Assembly (NCBI GenBank): GCA_934692485.1
Contig: CAKUTX010000001.1
Coordinates: 1-64,000 of the forward strand
Length of the DNA: 64,000 nt
Direction: 5' to 3'
Source of the DNA: an uncultured Candidatus Melainabacteria bacterium
GTDB taxonomy: Bacteria; Cyanobacteriota; Vampirovibrionia; Gastranaerophilales; Gastranaerophilaceae
Both the position numbers and the translations under genes were made by a program. Every line of letters starts with the position of its first letter. The first letter of the stretch is position 1. This document shows positions 44,201 through 51,897 of this stretch, piece by piece. Below the pieces are notes generated by a model. The model was not told the origin of the DNA. It searched no databases and was given only the letters and a program-made list of their open reading frames with translations.

Positions 44201-45433
44201 ATGATTAAAATTGGAACAGCATTGTTTGAAGCATGCGAAGAACTTGAAAGAGAAAGAGGTATCTCTAAAGATGTACTAATCGCATCTTTGTGTGATGCAA
44301 TGGTTGCGGCTTACAAAAAGCACATGCATATAAAAGAAGCTGCTAACATTGAAGCAATTCTTGATGAGCAATCAGGAGAAATCGGAGTTTTCAGTACAAA
44401 ATTAGTAGTAGATGAAGTTGAAGATCCTGATACCCAAATTACTCTTGCGGAAGCAAAAGAAATTGCTGAAGATGTTGAAGTTGGTGACGAAATCAAAATA
44501 GAAGTTACTCCTGAACAATTCGGACGTATTGCAGCTCAATCAGCTAAACAAGTTATTACTCAAAGAATTCGAGAAGCAGAAAGAAACCTAGTTTTGCAAG
44601 AATTTATGGATAAAAAAGGAACTTTGACAACAGGTATTATCCAAAGAGTTGAAAACCGTAACGTTATCGTAAACATCGGAAAAACTGATGCTATAATGCC
44701 TCAAAAAGAACAAATTCCAGGAGAATACTACAAACCAGGTAACAGAATTAGAGTTTTTGTACTTAATGTTAAAGAAACAACAAGATTACCTCAAGTTATT
44801 GTTTCTCATGCTCATGCAGAAATCGTTAGAGAATTATTTGAACTTGAAGTACCAGAAATTGAAGATGGAATTGTTGAAATCAAATCAATTTCAAGAGAAG
44901 CAGGCTACAGAACAAAAATTGCGGTATGGTCAAACGATCCGGAAGTTGATTGCGTAGGAGCTTGTATCGGACCTCGCGGTTCAAGAATTCAAACAATCGT
45001 TTCTGAATTAAAAAATGAAAAAATTGATATTGTAAGATATTCTGAAGATCCGGTTGAATACATTGTAAACGCGTTATCTCCAGCTAGAGTCGTTTCTGTA
45101 GACATACTTGCGGATGACGAATTTGCGCATGATGCTATGGTAGTTGTTCCAGACGATCAACTTAGTCTTGCAATTGGGCGAGAAGGTCAAAACGTAAGAC
45201 TTGCGCACAAATTAACAGGATGGAAAATAGACATTAAGAGCGTTTCTCAAATGGAAAAAGCAGAAAATCAAAACATAAGCAATTATGAAGAAACTCCGGA
45301 AGAAGCTGTTGATGAAGCTATAGAGGAAGTAGATGAACTTCAACAAGAAATAGAAGAAGAAATGAATCAACAAGCTTTGGACGAAGAAGATTTTCAAGAA
45401 GAAACAGTAGAAGAATCTTCTGAGGAAGAATAG
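44201..45433 (+). CDS. nusA: Transcription termination/antitermination protein NusA
   Basis: A 410-residue NusA: N-terminal polymerase-binding domain, S1 domain (LTTGIIQRVENRNVIVNIGKTDAIMP), and two KH domains (DCVGACIGPRGSRIQTIVSEL and LAIGREGQNVRLAHKLTGW). The tail (from about 355) is a strongly acidic run of Glu, Asp and Gln instead of the E. coli acidic repeats. It binds the polymerase and controls pausing, termination and antitermination. Operon rimP-nusA; the usual infB does not follow, as a terminator and tRNA-Leu come next. Confidence 0.96.
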   Translation: MIKIGTALFEACEELERERGISKDVLIASLCDAMVAAYKKHMHIKEAANIEAILDEQSGEIGVFSTKLVVDEVEDPDTQITLAEAKEIAEDVEVGDEIKIEVTPEQFGRIAAQSAKQVITQRIREAERNLVLQEFMDKKGTLTTGIIQRVENRNVIVNIGKTDAIMPQKEQIPGEYYKPGNRIRVFVLNVKETTRLPQVIVSHAHAEIVRELFELEVPEIEDGIVEIKSISREAGYRTKIAVWSNDPEVDCVGACIGPRGSRIQTIVSELKNEKIDIVRYSEDPVEYIVNALSPARVVSVDILADDEFAHDAMVVVPDDQLSLAIGREGQNVRLAHKLTGWKIDIKSVSQMEKAENQNISNYEETPEEAVDEAIEEVDELQQEIEEEMNQQALDEEDFQEETVEESSEEE

Positions 45434-45495
45434 ATTTGTAAAATAAAATTTTACATTGCGAGCGCAAATAAAATCGATAAAACGCGCGAATTAAG

Positions 45496-45535
45496 AACAA
45501 ACAGCTTTCAAATATATGAAAGCTGTTTGTTTTAT
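45496..45535 (+). terminator. Terminator of rimP-nusA
   Basis: AACAAACAGCTTTCA (45496-45510) pairs with TGAAAGCTGTTTGTT (45517-45531), followed by T-rich sequence. Confidence 0.9.
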
Positions 45536-45579
45536 TTACAAAAAGCCATATTCATGATAAAATATAATCAAATCATTAT

Positions 45580-45660
45580 GTCGATGTGATGGAATGGTAG
45601 ACATGCATGCTTGAGGTGCATGTGGCGCGAGCTGTGGGGGTTCAAGTCCCCCCGTCGACA
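45580..45660 (+). tRNA. tRNA-Leu (anticodon GAG)
   Basis: An 81-nt class II tRNA. Acceptor GTCGATG pairs with CGTCGAC. The anticodon stem CATGC/GCATG encloses loop TTGAGGT with anticodon GAG (45613-45615), reading CUC/CUU. A variable arm follows, and the T-arm is GGGGG-TTCAAGT-CCCCC. Discriminator A at 45660, no encoded CCA. A TATAAT at 45563-45568 is the likely -10 box. Its 3' end is repeated downstream. Confidence 0.96.
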
Positions 45661-45664
45661 TAAT

Positions 45665-45701
45665 AAAAGAGATGTTGGCTTGTGTCAGCATCTCTTTTAT
45701 T
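45665..45701 (+). terminator. Terminator of tRNA-Leu
   Basis: AAAAGAGATG (45665-45674) pairs with CATCTCTTTT (45689-45698), then ATTTT. Confidence 0.85.
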
Positions 45702-45745
45702 TTGAAGTTGGGTCGGGCTGGAATCACCATTTTTGGGGGTTCAGC

Positions 45746-45858
45746 GGGTTTTACGTAAGAGTGAAGTCGAGCTATAGCGAGCGAACTCGAGTATGTGAGG
45801 ACAAAGATTTGCGACAACGAAGTGAAGCAAATTACTTGTCCGAGAGACAGTAAAACCC
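45746..45858. repeat. 113-bp nested inverted-repeat element
   Basis: Outer arms GGGTTTTAC (45746-45754) and GTAAAACCC (45850-45858) enclose GGACAA/TTGTCC (45799-45804, 45836-45841) and ATTTGC/GCAAAT (45807-45812, 45827-45832). It has the form of a non-autonomous mobile element (MITE) or a folded RNA. It splits what looks like a copy of the tRNA-Leu T-arm: GGGGGTTCA (45735-45743) on its left and CAAGTCC...CCGTCG on its right. Confidence 0.65.
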
Positions 45859-45862
45859 AAGA

Positions 45863-45877
45863 CAAGTCCCCCCGTCG
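45863..45877 (+). repeat. Direct repeat of the tRNA-Leu 3' end (attachment-site-like)
   Basis: CAAGTCCCCCCGTCG here is identical to 45643-45657 inside tRNA-Leu, 220 bp away. A related CGTCGTCG block recurs at 48225-48232. Repeats of a tRNA 3' end are left by integrating elements. Confidence 0.6.
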
Positions 45878-45980
45878 TCGTCAACATTTAATTTTTTAGC
45901 GCTTACAAAATTAGGCTCTATTTTAGTATTCAAGAGCTTTTTGCTAGTTCCATAGGCTTTAACTTTAATTTATATTTTGT

Positions 45981-46295
45981 TTAAACTTGCTTCAAGTTTG
46001 CCAACGTCAAACCGTGTTCTTTGATATACTGCAACAACTTAACATCTTCTAGGTTTATTGCAATACCGACAGAATAAGCATAATTAACGGCTTCTTTTGT
46101 ATCATCAGATACTTTGATTACTCTGTTGCGTGAATTTCCTTCAATAGCAGGTTTTCTGCCTGCTTTATCACGTTTTCCACCATGCAATATCATCATAGCT
46201 TCTTCATCAGAATGCTTACGCACTTGTTCTGCTTGTTCTTCAGTGAAAAACTTTCTATCATCTAATATTTCTTCTAATGTTCTAAGTTTCTTCAT
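45981..46295 (-). CDS. Putative antitoxin of a RelE/HigB-type pair
   Basis: A 104-residue protein downstream of and overlapping the toxin gene by 4 bp. The N-terminal half is charged and helical (LRTLEEILDDRKFFTEEQAEQVRKHSDEEAMM), the middle has a basic KAGRKP patch, and RNRVIKVSDDTKEAVNYAYS resembles the strand-helix start of a ribbon-helix-helix. I call it an antitoxin on position and size; I do not recognise its family. The toxin-first order is typical of HigBA. Confidence 0.65.
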   Translation of the reverse strand: MKKLRTLEEILDDRKFFTEEQAEQVRKHSDEEAMMILHGGKRDKAGRKPAIEGNSRNRVIKVSDDTKEAVNYAYSVGIAINLEDVKLLQYIKEHGLTLANLKQV

Positions 46296-46627
46296 ATCTT
46301 TAATTCCTGTTGGTTAAGGTATCTTTCAATATTTTTACGAGCCTGCTTTATATATCGTGATGGTGCTTTCTGCGTTTCCTTTAAAACAATCAGACCGACT
46401 ATTATAATTCGTCTTCTGTTTGGGTCATACATAAAGTATGCTCTAACTCCTTTGGGCTTTATTTCAAACAAACCGTTTCCTAAGTCGTTGATATTCTTGT
46501 AAAGTGTACCGACATTTTCAAATATTCTGATAGCTTCAGCAATCTTGACTCTATTATCAACAGATAGGGCAAATAATTGTTCTTCTGCCTCGTCTGTCAA
46601 TTCTGCTGTAAACTGTTTGTTATCCAT
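46292..46627 (-). CDS. RelE/HigB-like toxin (phage Gp49-like family)
   Basis: A 111-residue protein with the RelE-superfamily pattern: helical N-terminus, then LGNGLFEIKPKGVRAYFMYDPNRRRIIIVGLIVLKETQKAP (about residues 46-87), where FEI.....RAYFMYD...I.....LKK/ETQK.P is the usual HigB/Gp49-like core, followed by a final basic helix (YIKQARKNIERYL). Such toxins cut mRNA on the ribosome. The promoter lies directly upstream (TTGAAA-17-TATACT), 10 nt before the ATG. Part of the tRNA-Leu island. Confidence 0.82.
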   Translation of the reverse strand: MDNKQFTAELTDEAEEQLFALSVDNRVKIAEAIRIFENVGTLYKNINDLGNGLFEIKPKGVRAYFMYDPNRRRIIIVGLIVLKETQKAPSRYIKQARKNIERYLNQQELKI

Positions 46628-46637
46628 ATCTATTATT

Positions 46638-46666
46638 AGTATAACATGAATAAGTTACCTTTTCAA
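46638..46666 (-). promoter_or_regulatory. Promoter of the toxin-antitoxin pair
   Basis: Read leftward: -35 TTGAAA (46666-46661), 17-bp spacer, -10 TATACT (46643-46638), then 10 nt to the ATG at 46627; leader of about 3 nt. Confidence 0.65.
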
Positions 46667-46731
46667 GACAATATTACAAATATTTATTATTCAAAGTTAT
46701 TATATGAAATAACAATTGCTTCAACTGTTAC

Positions 46732-46992
46732 AAGATTTTATTTGCTTTGGGTGCACAGACTGAACGTGAACTCATTAGTCTTAGAACTAGAGAAGCTTTA
46801 CATTCCAAAAAGGCAACTAGCATAAAACTCGGACATCCCAAAGACAAAGGCAAATCCAAACTAGATTAGCATGTAGGCGAAATCAATCGCCTGATTGCTC
46901 TAGGTGTGCCTAAAACTATAATCGCAAAGCAATATGGGTGTTCTGTTGAAAATTTGTATAATTTTCTAAGTAAATTTAATGAATTTGCTTAA
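46732..46992 (+). pseudogene. Serine recombinase (resolvase/invertase) C-terminal remnant
   Basis: Translation of this frame gives KILFALGAQTERELISLRTREAL, then KLGHPKDKGKSKLD, an in-frame TAG (46867-46869), then HVGEINRLIALGVPKTIIAKQYG and VENLYNFLSKF. This is the end of the catalytic domain and the helix-turn-helix of a DNA invertase/resolvase (compare ERELISERT...LGRPKGKG in the family). The N-terminal catalytic part with the active Ser is missing, so the gene is dead. It marks a former mobile element in the island. Confidence 0.85.
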
Positions 46993-46996
46993 TTCC

Positions 46997-48076
46997 TTAT
47001 TTCTTTTTTATGCTAAACAGAGGCTTATCAGGGTACATAAATACAACAGGTTTAGTATCATCATTCAATAATCTAGGAATATAAAATTCGCCTGCTACCT
47101 TATTATTTCCTGCAACTACAACTTTTGCAGGATGTAGGCTATCAGTTAATGATAGTATAACTTTATCACCAACAGCATTTTGACCCGCTATTTTTTTGCC
47201 AGACTCACAACAAAGGACAAGAATTTTATCTCCTGGTTCAATCATAGGGTTAGTTGCAATGTAGTCAAATACATTTCCTCCTTTACCCGTTATGCTCCAT
47301 GTTCCATCGACAGATGAGCCATATCCATGACCAACTAATACATGTTTTATATCTTTCGGGAAATTCCCATCTTTAGCGCACCATTCTAATGTAGAACAAG
47401 CTGTACCAAAATTTTCACTTGCCATTGTATCAGGAACATGTAATTCTGCACCTGTCAAATCTTTAAAATGTTTACATTCTTTCTCTAATTCTTCAGGAGT
47501 TCTATTATACAAATTATAGCGATGTATGTTGTGTGGATTATTCCCTGACCTAAAGTTTAGTCGATTTGGAGATTGTGAGCCATTGCTGGGCTTATTTGTG
47601 TTTGCTATTGTTGATGATGTATTTTCAACATTATTAGAAATTGTAGCCTTAGGGGTAGGGGTTGATGTTGTTGTATTAGTATTTGTTGGTTTAGGTGTTG
47701 TATTATTAGGTTTTGTGCCATTATTTGGAGTTTTTGGTGTATTCTTTCCAAATAAAGATTTCACATGCTTACCTTTACAGAATAAGAAGTCTGCTCCTAC
47801 TGCTAAAACTGTTGCAATACCAGCCCCTATCGCAATTTTTGCACCTGTTGACAATTGTTTTTGTTGCTTTTGTTGGTCAGCTTGTAGTTGTTTATCAGCA
47901 CTAAAAGATGCAACATCAGATTTGAGGTTTGACTGAGGTTGCAAGTAATTTGTATTGCTAAGTGTATCAATTCCATATTTAGGGTCATTCCCTCTAAACA
48001 TAGGATAATTATTATATCCATAGTTTAAGTATGTATTGAATGGACTATAATTAGAAACTGAATAATAATCTACCAT
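46997..48076 (-). CDS. Membrane protein with Thr/Pro/Asn linker and possible caspase-clan (CD) cysteine-protease domain
   Basis: A 359-residue protein. Residues 1-75 are Tyr/Asn/Gln-rich; one hydrophobic helix (GAKIAIGAGIATVLAVGADFLF) is at 78-99; a Thr/Pro/Asn-rich linker follows (112-175); the C-terminal domain is 180-359. In that domain a hydrophobic strand leads to VGHG (His250) and, about 40 residues later, ILVLCCES (Cys289/Cys290). Strand-HG and strand-C in this order and spacing are the dyad arrangement of clan CD peptidases (caspases, C80 self-cleaving toxin domains, CHAT). That function is inferred from these motifs only. The frame uses a ribosome site AAAGG and a TATAAT (48098-48103). 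It lies at the right end of the tRNA-Leu island. Confidence 0.65.
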   Translation of the reverse strand: MVDYYSVSNYSPFNTYLNYGYNNYPMFRGNDPKYGIDTLSNTNYLQPQSNLKSDVASFSADKQLQADQQKQQKQLSTGAKIAIGAGIATVLAVGADFLFCKGKHVKSLFGKNTPKTPNNGTKPNNTTPKPTNTNTTTSTPTPKATISNNVENTSSTIANTNKPSNGSQSPNRLNFRSGNNPHNIHRYNLYNRTPEELEKECKHFKDLTGAELHVPDTMASENFGTACSTLEWCAKDGNFPKDIKHVLVGHGYGSSVDGTWSITGKGGNVFDYIATNPMIEPGDKILVLCCESGKKIAGQNAVGDKVILSLTDSLHPAKVVVAGNNKVAGEFYIPRLLNDDTKPVVFMYPDKPLFSIKKK

Positions 48077-48127
48077 TTAACAACCTTTACCTTTACAATT
48101 ATATAAAGTCATTTATTGTTATGGAAT

Positions 48128-48173
48128 TGACTGGATTGTAACAATCTACTTGATGATTGTTACAATCCAGTCA
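48128..48173. repeat. Perfect 19-bp inverted repeat with 8-nt loop
   Basis: TGACTGGATTGTAACAATC (48128-48146) and its exact complement (48155-48173), loop TACTTGAT. No T run follows on either side. It lies about 50 bp upstream of the start of the membrane-protein gene and 48 bp before a tRNA-end-like block. Could be an operator, an element end or a hairpin in an upstream transcript. Confidence 0.8.
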
Positions 48174-48350
48174 TATCATGCCAGTATATGCAATATACCG
48201 TGATACGATTTCTTAATTTTCCCTCGTCGTCGACAGTTTTGATTAAAACAAAAAAGAAAAACGACAAATTAATATCATATATCACCTACTTGGGGTTAGA
48301 AAAATCCTTCTTTTATTTTATGCTAAAATTGTTCAGAAAGGAGATTTTTC

Positions 48351-48737
48351 ATGAAAAAAAATATTATAATTATTTCATTAATATTTGCTATTCCTCTTAT
48401 GCTTTATATGGCATTGACGGCCTCAAATTCTTCTAATGCCAAAACAACCAATGCTGGTCAGCCACAAGTTGTAAAATTCACATCTGCAATGTGTCTTGAC
48501 TGTCAAACTATGAATAAAGTGTTCAAAGATATTTTTCCAAAATACGAAGGAAAAATTATTTTGACTGAAATTCAGGTACAGGATAGAAACTCTTTCAATA
48601 ATGAACAAATAAAAAAATATAACGTAACTCTTGTTCCTACAATTGTCTTACTTAATTCTAACGGCCAACAGGTTCGAAGAATTGAAGGAGCTGTTTCTAA
48701 AGAAAAAATGGATTCTTATCTGCAGGAGCTTAAGTAA
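48351..48737 (+). CDS. Membrane-anchored thioredoxin-like protein
   Basis: A 128-residue protein with an N-terminal membrane helix (IIIISLIFAIPLMLYMALTA) and a thioredoxin fold: SAMCLDCQTMNK holds the CxxC redox pair (Cys-Leu-Asp-Cys) and VTLVPTIVLLNSNG contains the cis-proline. The active site faces the periplasm. It overlaps the ccdA-like gene by one base, so the pair acts together to move electrons from the cytoplasm to periplasmic proteins, like a two-part DsbD. AAAGGAG ribosome site. Confidence 0.88.
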   Translation: MKKNIIIISLIFAIPLMLYMALTASNSSNAKTTNAGQPQVVKFTSAMCLDCQTMNKVFKDIFPKYEGKIILTEIQVQDRNSFNNEQIKKYNVTLVPTIVLLNSNGQQVRRIEGAVSKEKMDSYLQELK

Positions 48738-49438
48738 TGGAAAATTATATCAGCCTATTTACACAAAACGGAAGTTTACCTCTTTTGTTTGCACTGTCCT
48801 TTTTAGGAGGATTAGTTGCATCTATTTCGCCATGCTCGTTAGCGATGCTACCTATCATTATTGGCTACATAGGAGGATACTCCGAAGAAAAACCGATTAA
48901 AACATTTGTACAGCTATTGTTTTTTGTTTTTGGGACTGCAATTGTTTTTTCAATAATCGGTATAATTTGCGCTTTAACTGGAAAAGTCTTTATCTCATTT
49001 GCAGGTGGATATTTTGGAATATTTTTGGCCGGAATAATTATGGTTATGGGGTTAAAACTCATGGGAATTCTTGATTTTGAATTACCTGTCATAATAAAAG
49101 AAATGCCAAAAAATGACGGAACAAGCACTTATGTTTACCCTATTTTATTGGGTGGAGTTTTTGCTCTCGCTGGAACACCATGCTCAACTCCGATATTGGC
49201 TGGAATTATGGCTTTTGCCTCCCTGTCCGCAAGCGTTATGCAAGCAATTTTAATGTTGTTTTTATTCTCTTTAGGTCAAGGATTAATCTTAATATTAGCC
49301 GGTTTTTTAACCTCTCATTTAAAAAATTGGAAAGGCTTTTACAAGTTTTCTGATTGGCTTTTGAAAATAAGCGGCGGACTATTGGTAATAGCTGCTATAT
49401 ACATTTTTTATAAAATATTTGCACCATTAATCGGATAA
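48737..49438 (+). CDS. CcdA/DsbD-type transmembrane thiol-electron carrier
   Basis: A 233-residue protein with six hydrophobic helices. The two membrane cysteines are in SISPCSLAMLP (helix 1) and AGTPCSTPILA (helix 4), the symmetrical P-C pairs of the family. It takes electrons from cytoplasmic thioredoxin and passes them to the thioredoxin-like partner encoded just upstream. Likely uses: cytochrome c maturation or disulfide reduction; no cytochrome genes are in this window. Confidence 0.9.
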   Translation: MENYISLFTQNGSLPLLFALSFLGGLVASISPCSLAMLPIIIGYIGGYSEEKPIKTFVQLLFFVFGTAIVFSIIGIICALTGKVFISFAGGYFGIFLAGIIMVMGLKLMGILDFELPVIIKEMPKNDGTSTYVYPILLGGVFALAGTPCSTPILAGIMAFASLSASVMQAILMLFLFSLGQGLILILAGFLTSHLKNWKGFYKFSDWLLKISGGLLVIAAIYIFYKIFAPLIG

Positions 49439-49510
49439 TATATAATATATCTTTACGTAAGGTTGTAAAAAGGTCCTGTATATCGTATAATGTCTACAAA
49501 GGAGAGTGTA

Positions 49511-49972
49511 ATGAAAACTTTTGAAGGACAATTAGTAGCAGGTGATGAGAAGTTTTGCGTAATATTATCAAGATTTAATGATTTTATTGGTTCAAAACTT
49601 TTATCTGGTGCGATTGATGAATTAAGACGTCATGGCGTTTCTGAAGATAATATAGATATAGTTAGAGTGCCTGGAGCTTTTGAAATTCCTATTGCAGCTT
49701 TAAAATTTGCAAAAACAGGAAAATACAATGCTGTTATAACCCTAGGCGCAGTTATAAAAGGTTCAACTTCTCATTATGATTATGTATGTGCAGAAGTTTC
49801 CAAAGGTGTTGCACAAGTTAGTCTGCAGACAGAAGTTCCTGTTATTTTCGGAGTTTTGACAACAGATAATATTGAACAAGCAATTGAAAGAGCTGGCACT
49901 AAAGCCGGAAATAAAGGTTCTGATGCCGCAAAAGCTGCCATAGAAATGGCAAACTTGTTGAAATTAGTATAG
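49511..49972 (+). CDS. ribH: 6,7-dimethyl-8-ribityllumazine synthase
   Basis: A 153-residue RibH from the ATG at 49511, chosen because GGAGAG precedes it; the frame has an ATG seven codons earlier. Motifs: [32 protein letters not shown] (with the catalytic His), [12 protein letters not shown] and NKGSDAA. It joins the ribityl-pyrimidine with a four-carbon unit in the penultimate step of riboflavin synthesis and forms a 60-mer or pentamer. First gene of ribH-murQ-gpsA-ricT; no other rib genes are near. Confidence 0.95.
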   Translation: MKTFEGQLVAGDEKFCVILSRFNDFIGSKLLSGAIDELRRHGVSEDNIDIVRVPGAFEIPIAALKFAKTGKYNAVITLGAVIKGSTSHYDYVCAEVSKGVAQVSLQTEVPVIFGVLTTDNIEQAIERAGTKAGNKGSDAAKAAIEMANLLKLV

Positions 49973-49997
49973 GTATCAATATTGTTTAGGAGGTAAA

Positions 49998-50885
49998 ATG
50001 GCTGAAGTTATTACTGAGTATAGGAACGAAAATACGAAAGATATTGATATTCTTTCAACTTATGAAATGGTTAGAAAGATGAATGAGGAAGATAAACTCG
50101 TCGCTCTAGCCGTTGAAGAAGAAACAGAACACATCGCTCAGGCAATTGATGTTATTGCAAAACAATTTTTAAAAGGTGGCAAACTGTATTATTTCGGTGC
50201 AGGAACATCTGGCAGACTAGGAATTTTGGATGCATCTGAATGCCCTCCTACATTCAGTGTTTCTCCTGATATGGTTCAGGGGATTATTGCCGGAGGTGAC
50301 AGCGCATTTAGAACTGCTGTTGAAGGTGCGGAAGACAATTTTGAATTTGGCTATGAAGATGCTAAAGTTTTGACAGAAAACGATGTTGCTGTTGTAATTT
50401 CAGCGAGCGGAAATCCTAAATATTTACAAGGCGTTTTACAAAAAGCAGAAGATGTAAACTGCAAAACGATAGGAATAACTTGTAATTCTAAAGGCAAAAT
50501 TGCTGAAGATGCCGGAATTGTTATTTGTGCAGAAGTAGGACCGGAAGTCATCGCTGGTTCCTCAAGATTAAAAGCCGGTACTGCAACAAAAATGATTTTG
50601 AATATGCTATCCACCGGCTCTATGATAAAAATCGGCAAAACATATGAAAACTTTATGATAGACTTAAAAGCAACAAACGAAAAATTAAAAGATAGAGCAA
50701 TAAGAATAGTTGCTGAAATTGCAGAAACAACACATGGTACAGCTTTAGCTACATTGCTAAAGAGTGATTGGGAAATTAAAACAGCAATTGTTTCTATTAT
50801 AATGAAAATTGCACCGGAACAAGCAAGAATAGAATTAAAAAAACACGGCGGCGTACTTAGAAAATTATTAAAACAAGCAGTATAA
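49998..50885 (+). CDS. murQ: N-acetylmuramic acid 6-phosphate etherase
   Basis: A 295-residue SIS-domain enzyme. GAGTSGRLGILDASECPPTF, FRTAVEGAEDNFE, VISASGNPKYLQGVL and EVIAGSSRLKAGTATKMILNM are the standard MurQ blocks, in order. It removes the lactyl ether from MurNAc-6-phosphate to give GlcNAc-6-phosphate, recycling cell-wall sugar. GGAGG ribosome site. gpsA begins 10 bp after it. Confidence 0.95.
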   Translation: MAEVITEYRNENTKDIDILSTYEMVRKMNEEDKLVALAVEEETEHIAQAIDVIAKQFLKGGKLYYFGAGTSGRLGILDASECPPTFSVSPDMVQGIIAGGDSAFRTAVEGAEDNFEFGYEDAKVLTENDVAVVISASGNPKYLQGVLQKAEDVNCKTIGITCNSKGKIAEDAGIVICAEVGPEVIAGSSRLKAGTATKMILNMLSTGSMIKIGKTYENFMIDLKATNEKLKDRAIRIVAEIAETTHGTALATLLKSDWEIKTAIVSIIMKIAPEQARIELKKHGGVLRKLLKQAV

Positions 50886-50895
50886 AGGAGAGATT

Positions 50896-51897
50896 ATGAA
50901 ATTAACAGTACTTGGAGCAGGATGTTGGGGTTTAACTTTAGCGTGGCTATTGACAAATAATTTTGAAAATATTACTGTTTGGGGCCGAGAACAAGATATA
51001 TCCGATGATTTACGTGTAAATAAACATACTTCAAAACCTCTTGAAGTTCAATTGGACAAAAAAGTTGAAATCACATCTGATTTAAGAGCGGCTATTGCTG
51101 ATGCAGACATAATTCTATCAGTTATTGCAACATCTGGAACTCGTGATGTTTGTGAAAAATTAAAAGAAGCAGGTATAAAATCAGAACAAATTTTAGTTAA
51201 TGCTTCAAAAGGAATTGAAGTTCCTTCGTTGATGAGAATGTCAGAAGTTATAAAAGACGTTTTGCCTAACCAAAAACTTGCAATATTGTCTGGACCAACT
51301 TTGGCAAAAGAAGTTTTGGCAGGGCTTCCAACGGCAGCGTCTGTTGCTTGTGAAGATATAAAAGTGGCAGAATTTGTACAAAAAGCGATGAATGTTCCGT
51401 CAAAATTCAGATTATATACGAATACAGATGTTGTTGGAGTTGAACTTGGCGGTTCATTAAAAAATGTTATTGCAATTGCATCAGGTTTCGCTCACACTAT
51501 GGGATTGGGCGACAACTGTACCGGCTCTTTGTTAACTCGAGGAATGGCAGAAATTGTTCGTGTAAGCATTAATCTTGGAGCAAATCCTTCCACATTATAT
51601 GGCTTATCTGGAATGGGCGATTTGATTGCTACTTGCTCAAGCCCTATGTCAAGAAATTATACCGTTGGTTCAATGCTTGCAAAAGGCAAAAAAATTAACG
51701 ATATTCTTGCAGAACTTGGTTCTGTTGCAGAAGGAGTTAAAACATCAAAAGCTATTTGTGAACTTGCTAAAAAATTAAACATTGAAGTTCCGGTGTCTAA
51801 TGCTATTTATGAAGCGGTTTATACAGATATTACTCCACAAGCGTTGTTAGAAAAATTAATGAATAGAAAGTTAAAAGAAGAAGAAAGATATGTTTAA
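50896..51897 (+). CDS. gpsA: Glycerol-3-phosphate dehydrogenase (NAD(P)+)
   Basis: A 333-residue GpsA. The cofactor loop is LGAGCWGLTLAWLL (the family usually has GxGxxG; here GAGCWG), followed by NASKGIE, SGPTLAKEVLAGLPTAA, ELGGSLKNVIAIASGFAHTMGLGDN with the catalytic Lys, SGMGDLIATCSS and EGVKTSKA. It reduces dihydroxyacetone phosphate to sn-glycerol-3-phosphate for phospholipid synthesis. Its end overlaps ricT by 8 bp. Confidence 0.96.
   Translation: MKLTVLGAGCWGLTLAWLLTNNFENITVWGREQDISDDLRVNKHTSKPLEVQLDKKVEITSDLRAAIADADIILSVIATSGTRDVCEKLKEAGIKSEQILVNASKGIEVPSLMRMSEVIKDVLPNQKLAILSGPTLAKEVLAGLPTAASVACEDIKVAEFVQKAMNVPSKFRLYTNTDVVGVELGGSLKNVIAIASGFAHTMGLGDNCTGSLLTRGMAEIVRVSINLGANPSTLYGLSGMGDLIATCSSPMSRNYTVGSMLAKGKKINDILAELGSVAEGVKTSKAICELAKKLNIEVPVSNAIYEAVYTDITPQALLEKLMNRKLKEEERYV

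Noticed and set aside
45536..45865. 109-codon minus-strand frame over tRNA-Leu
   Set aside because: It lies across the tRNA, its terminator and the inverted-repeat element.
47526..47936. 136-codon plus-strand frame, hydrophobic
   Set aside because: It is the antisense of the Thr/Pro/Asn linker; the valine and glycine runs mirror the threonine and proline codons opposite.
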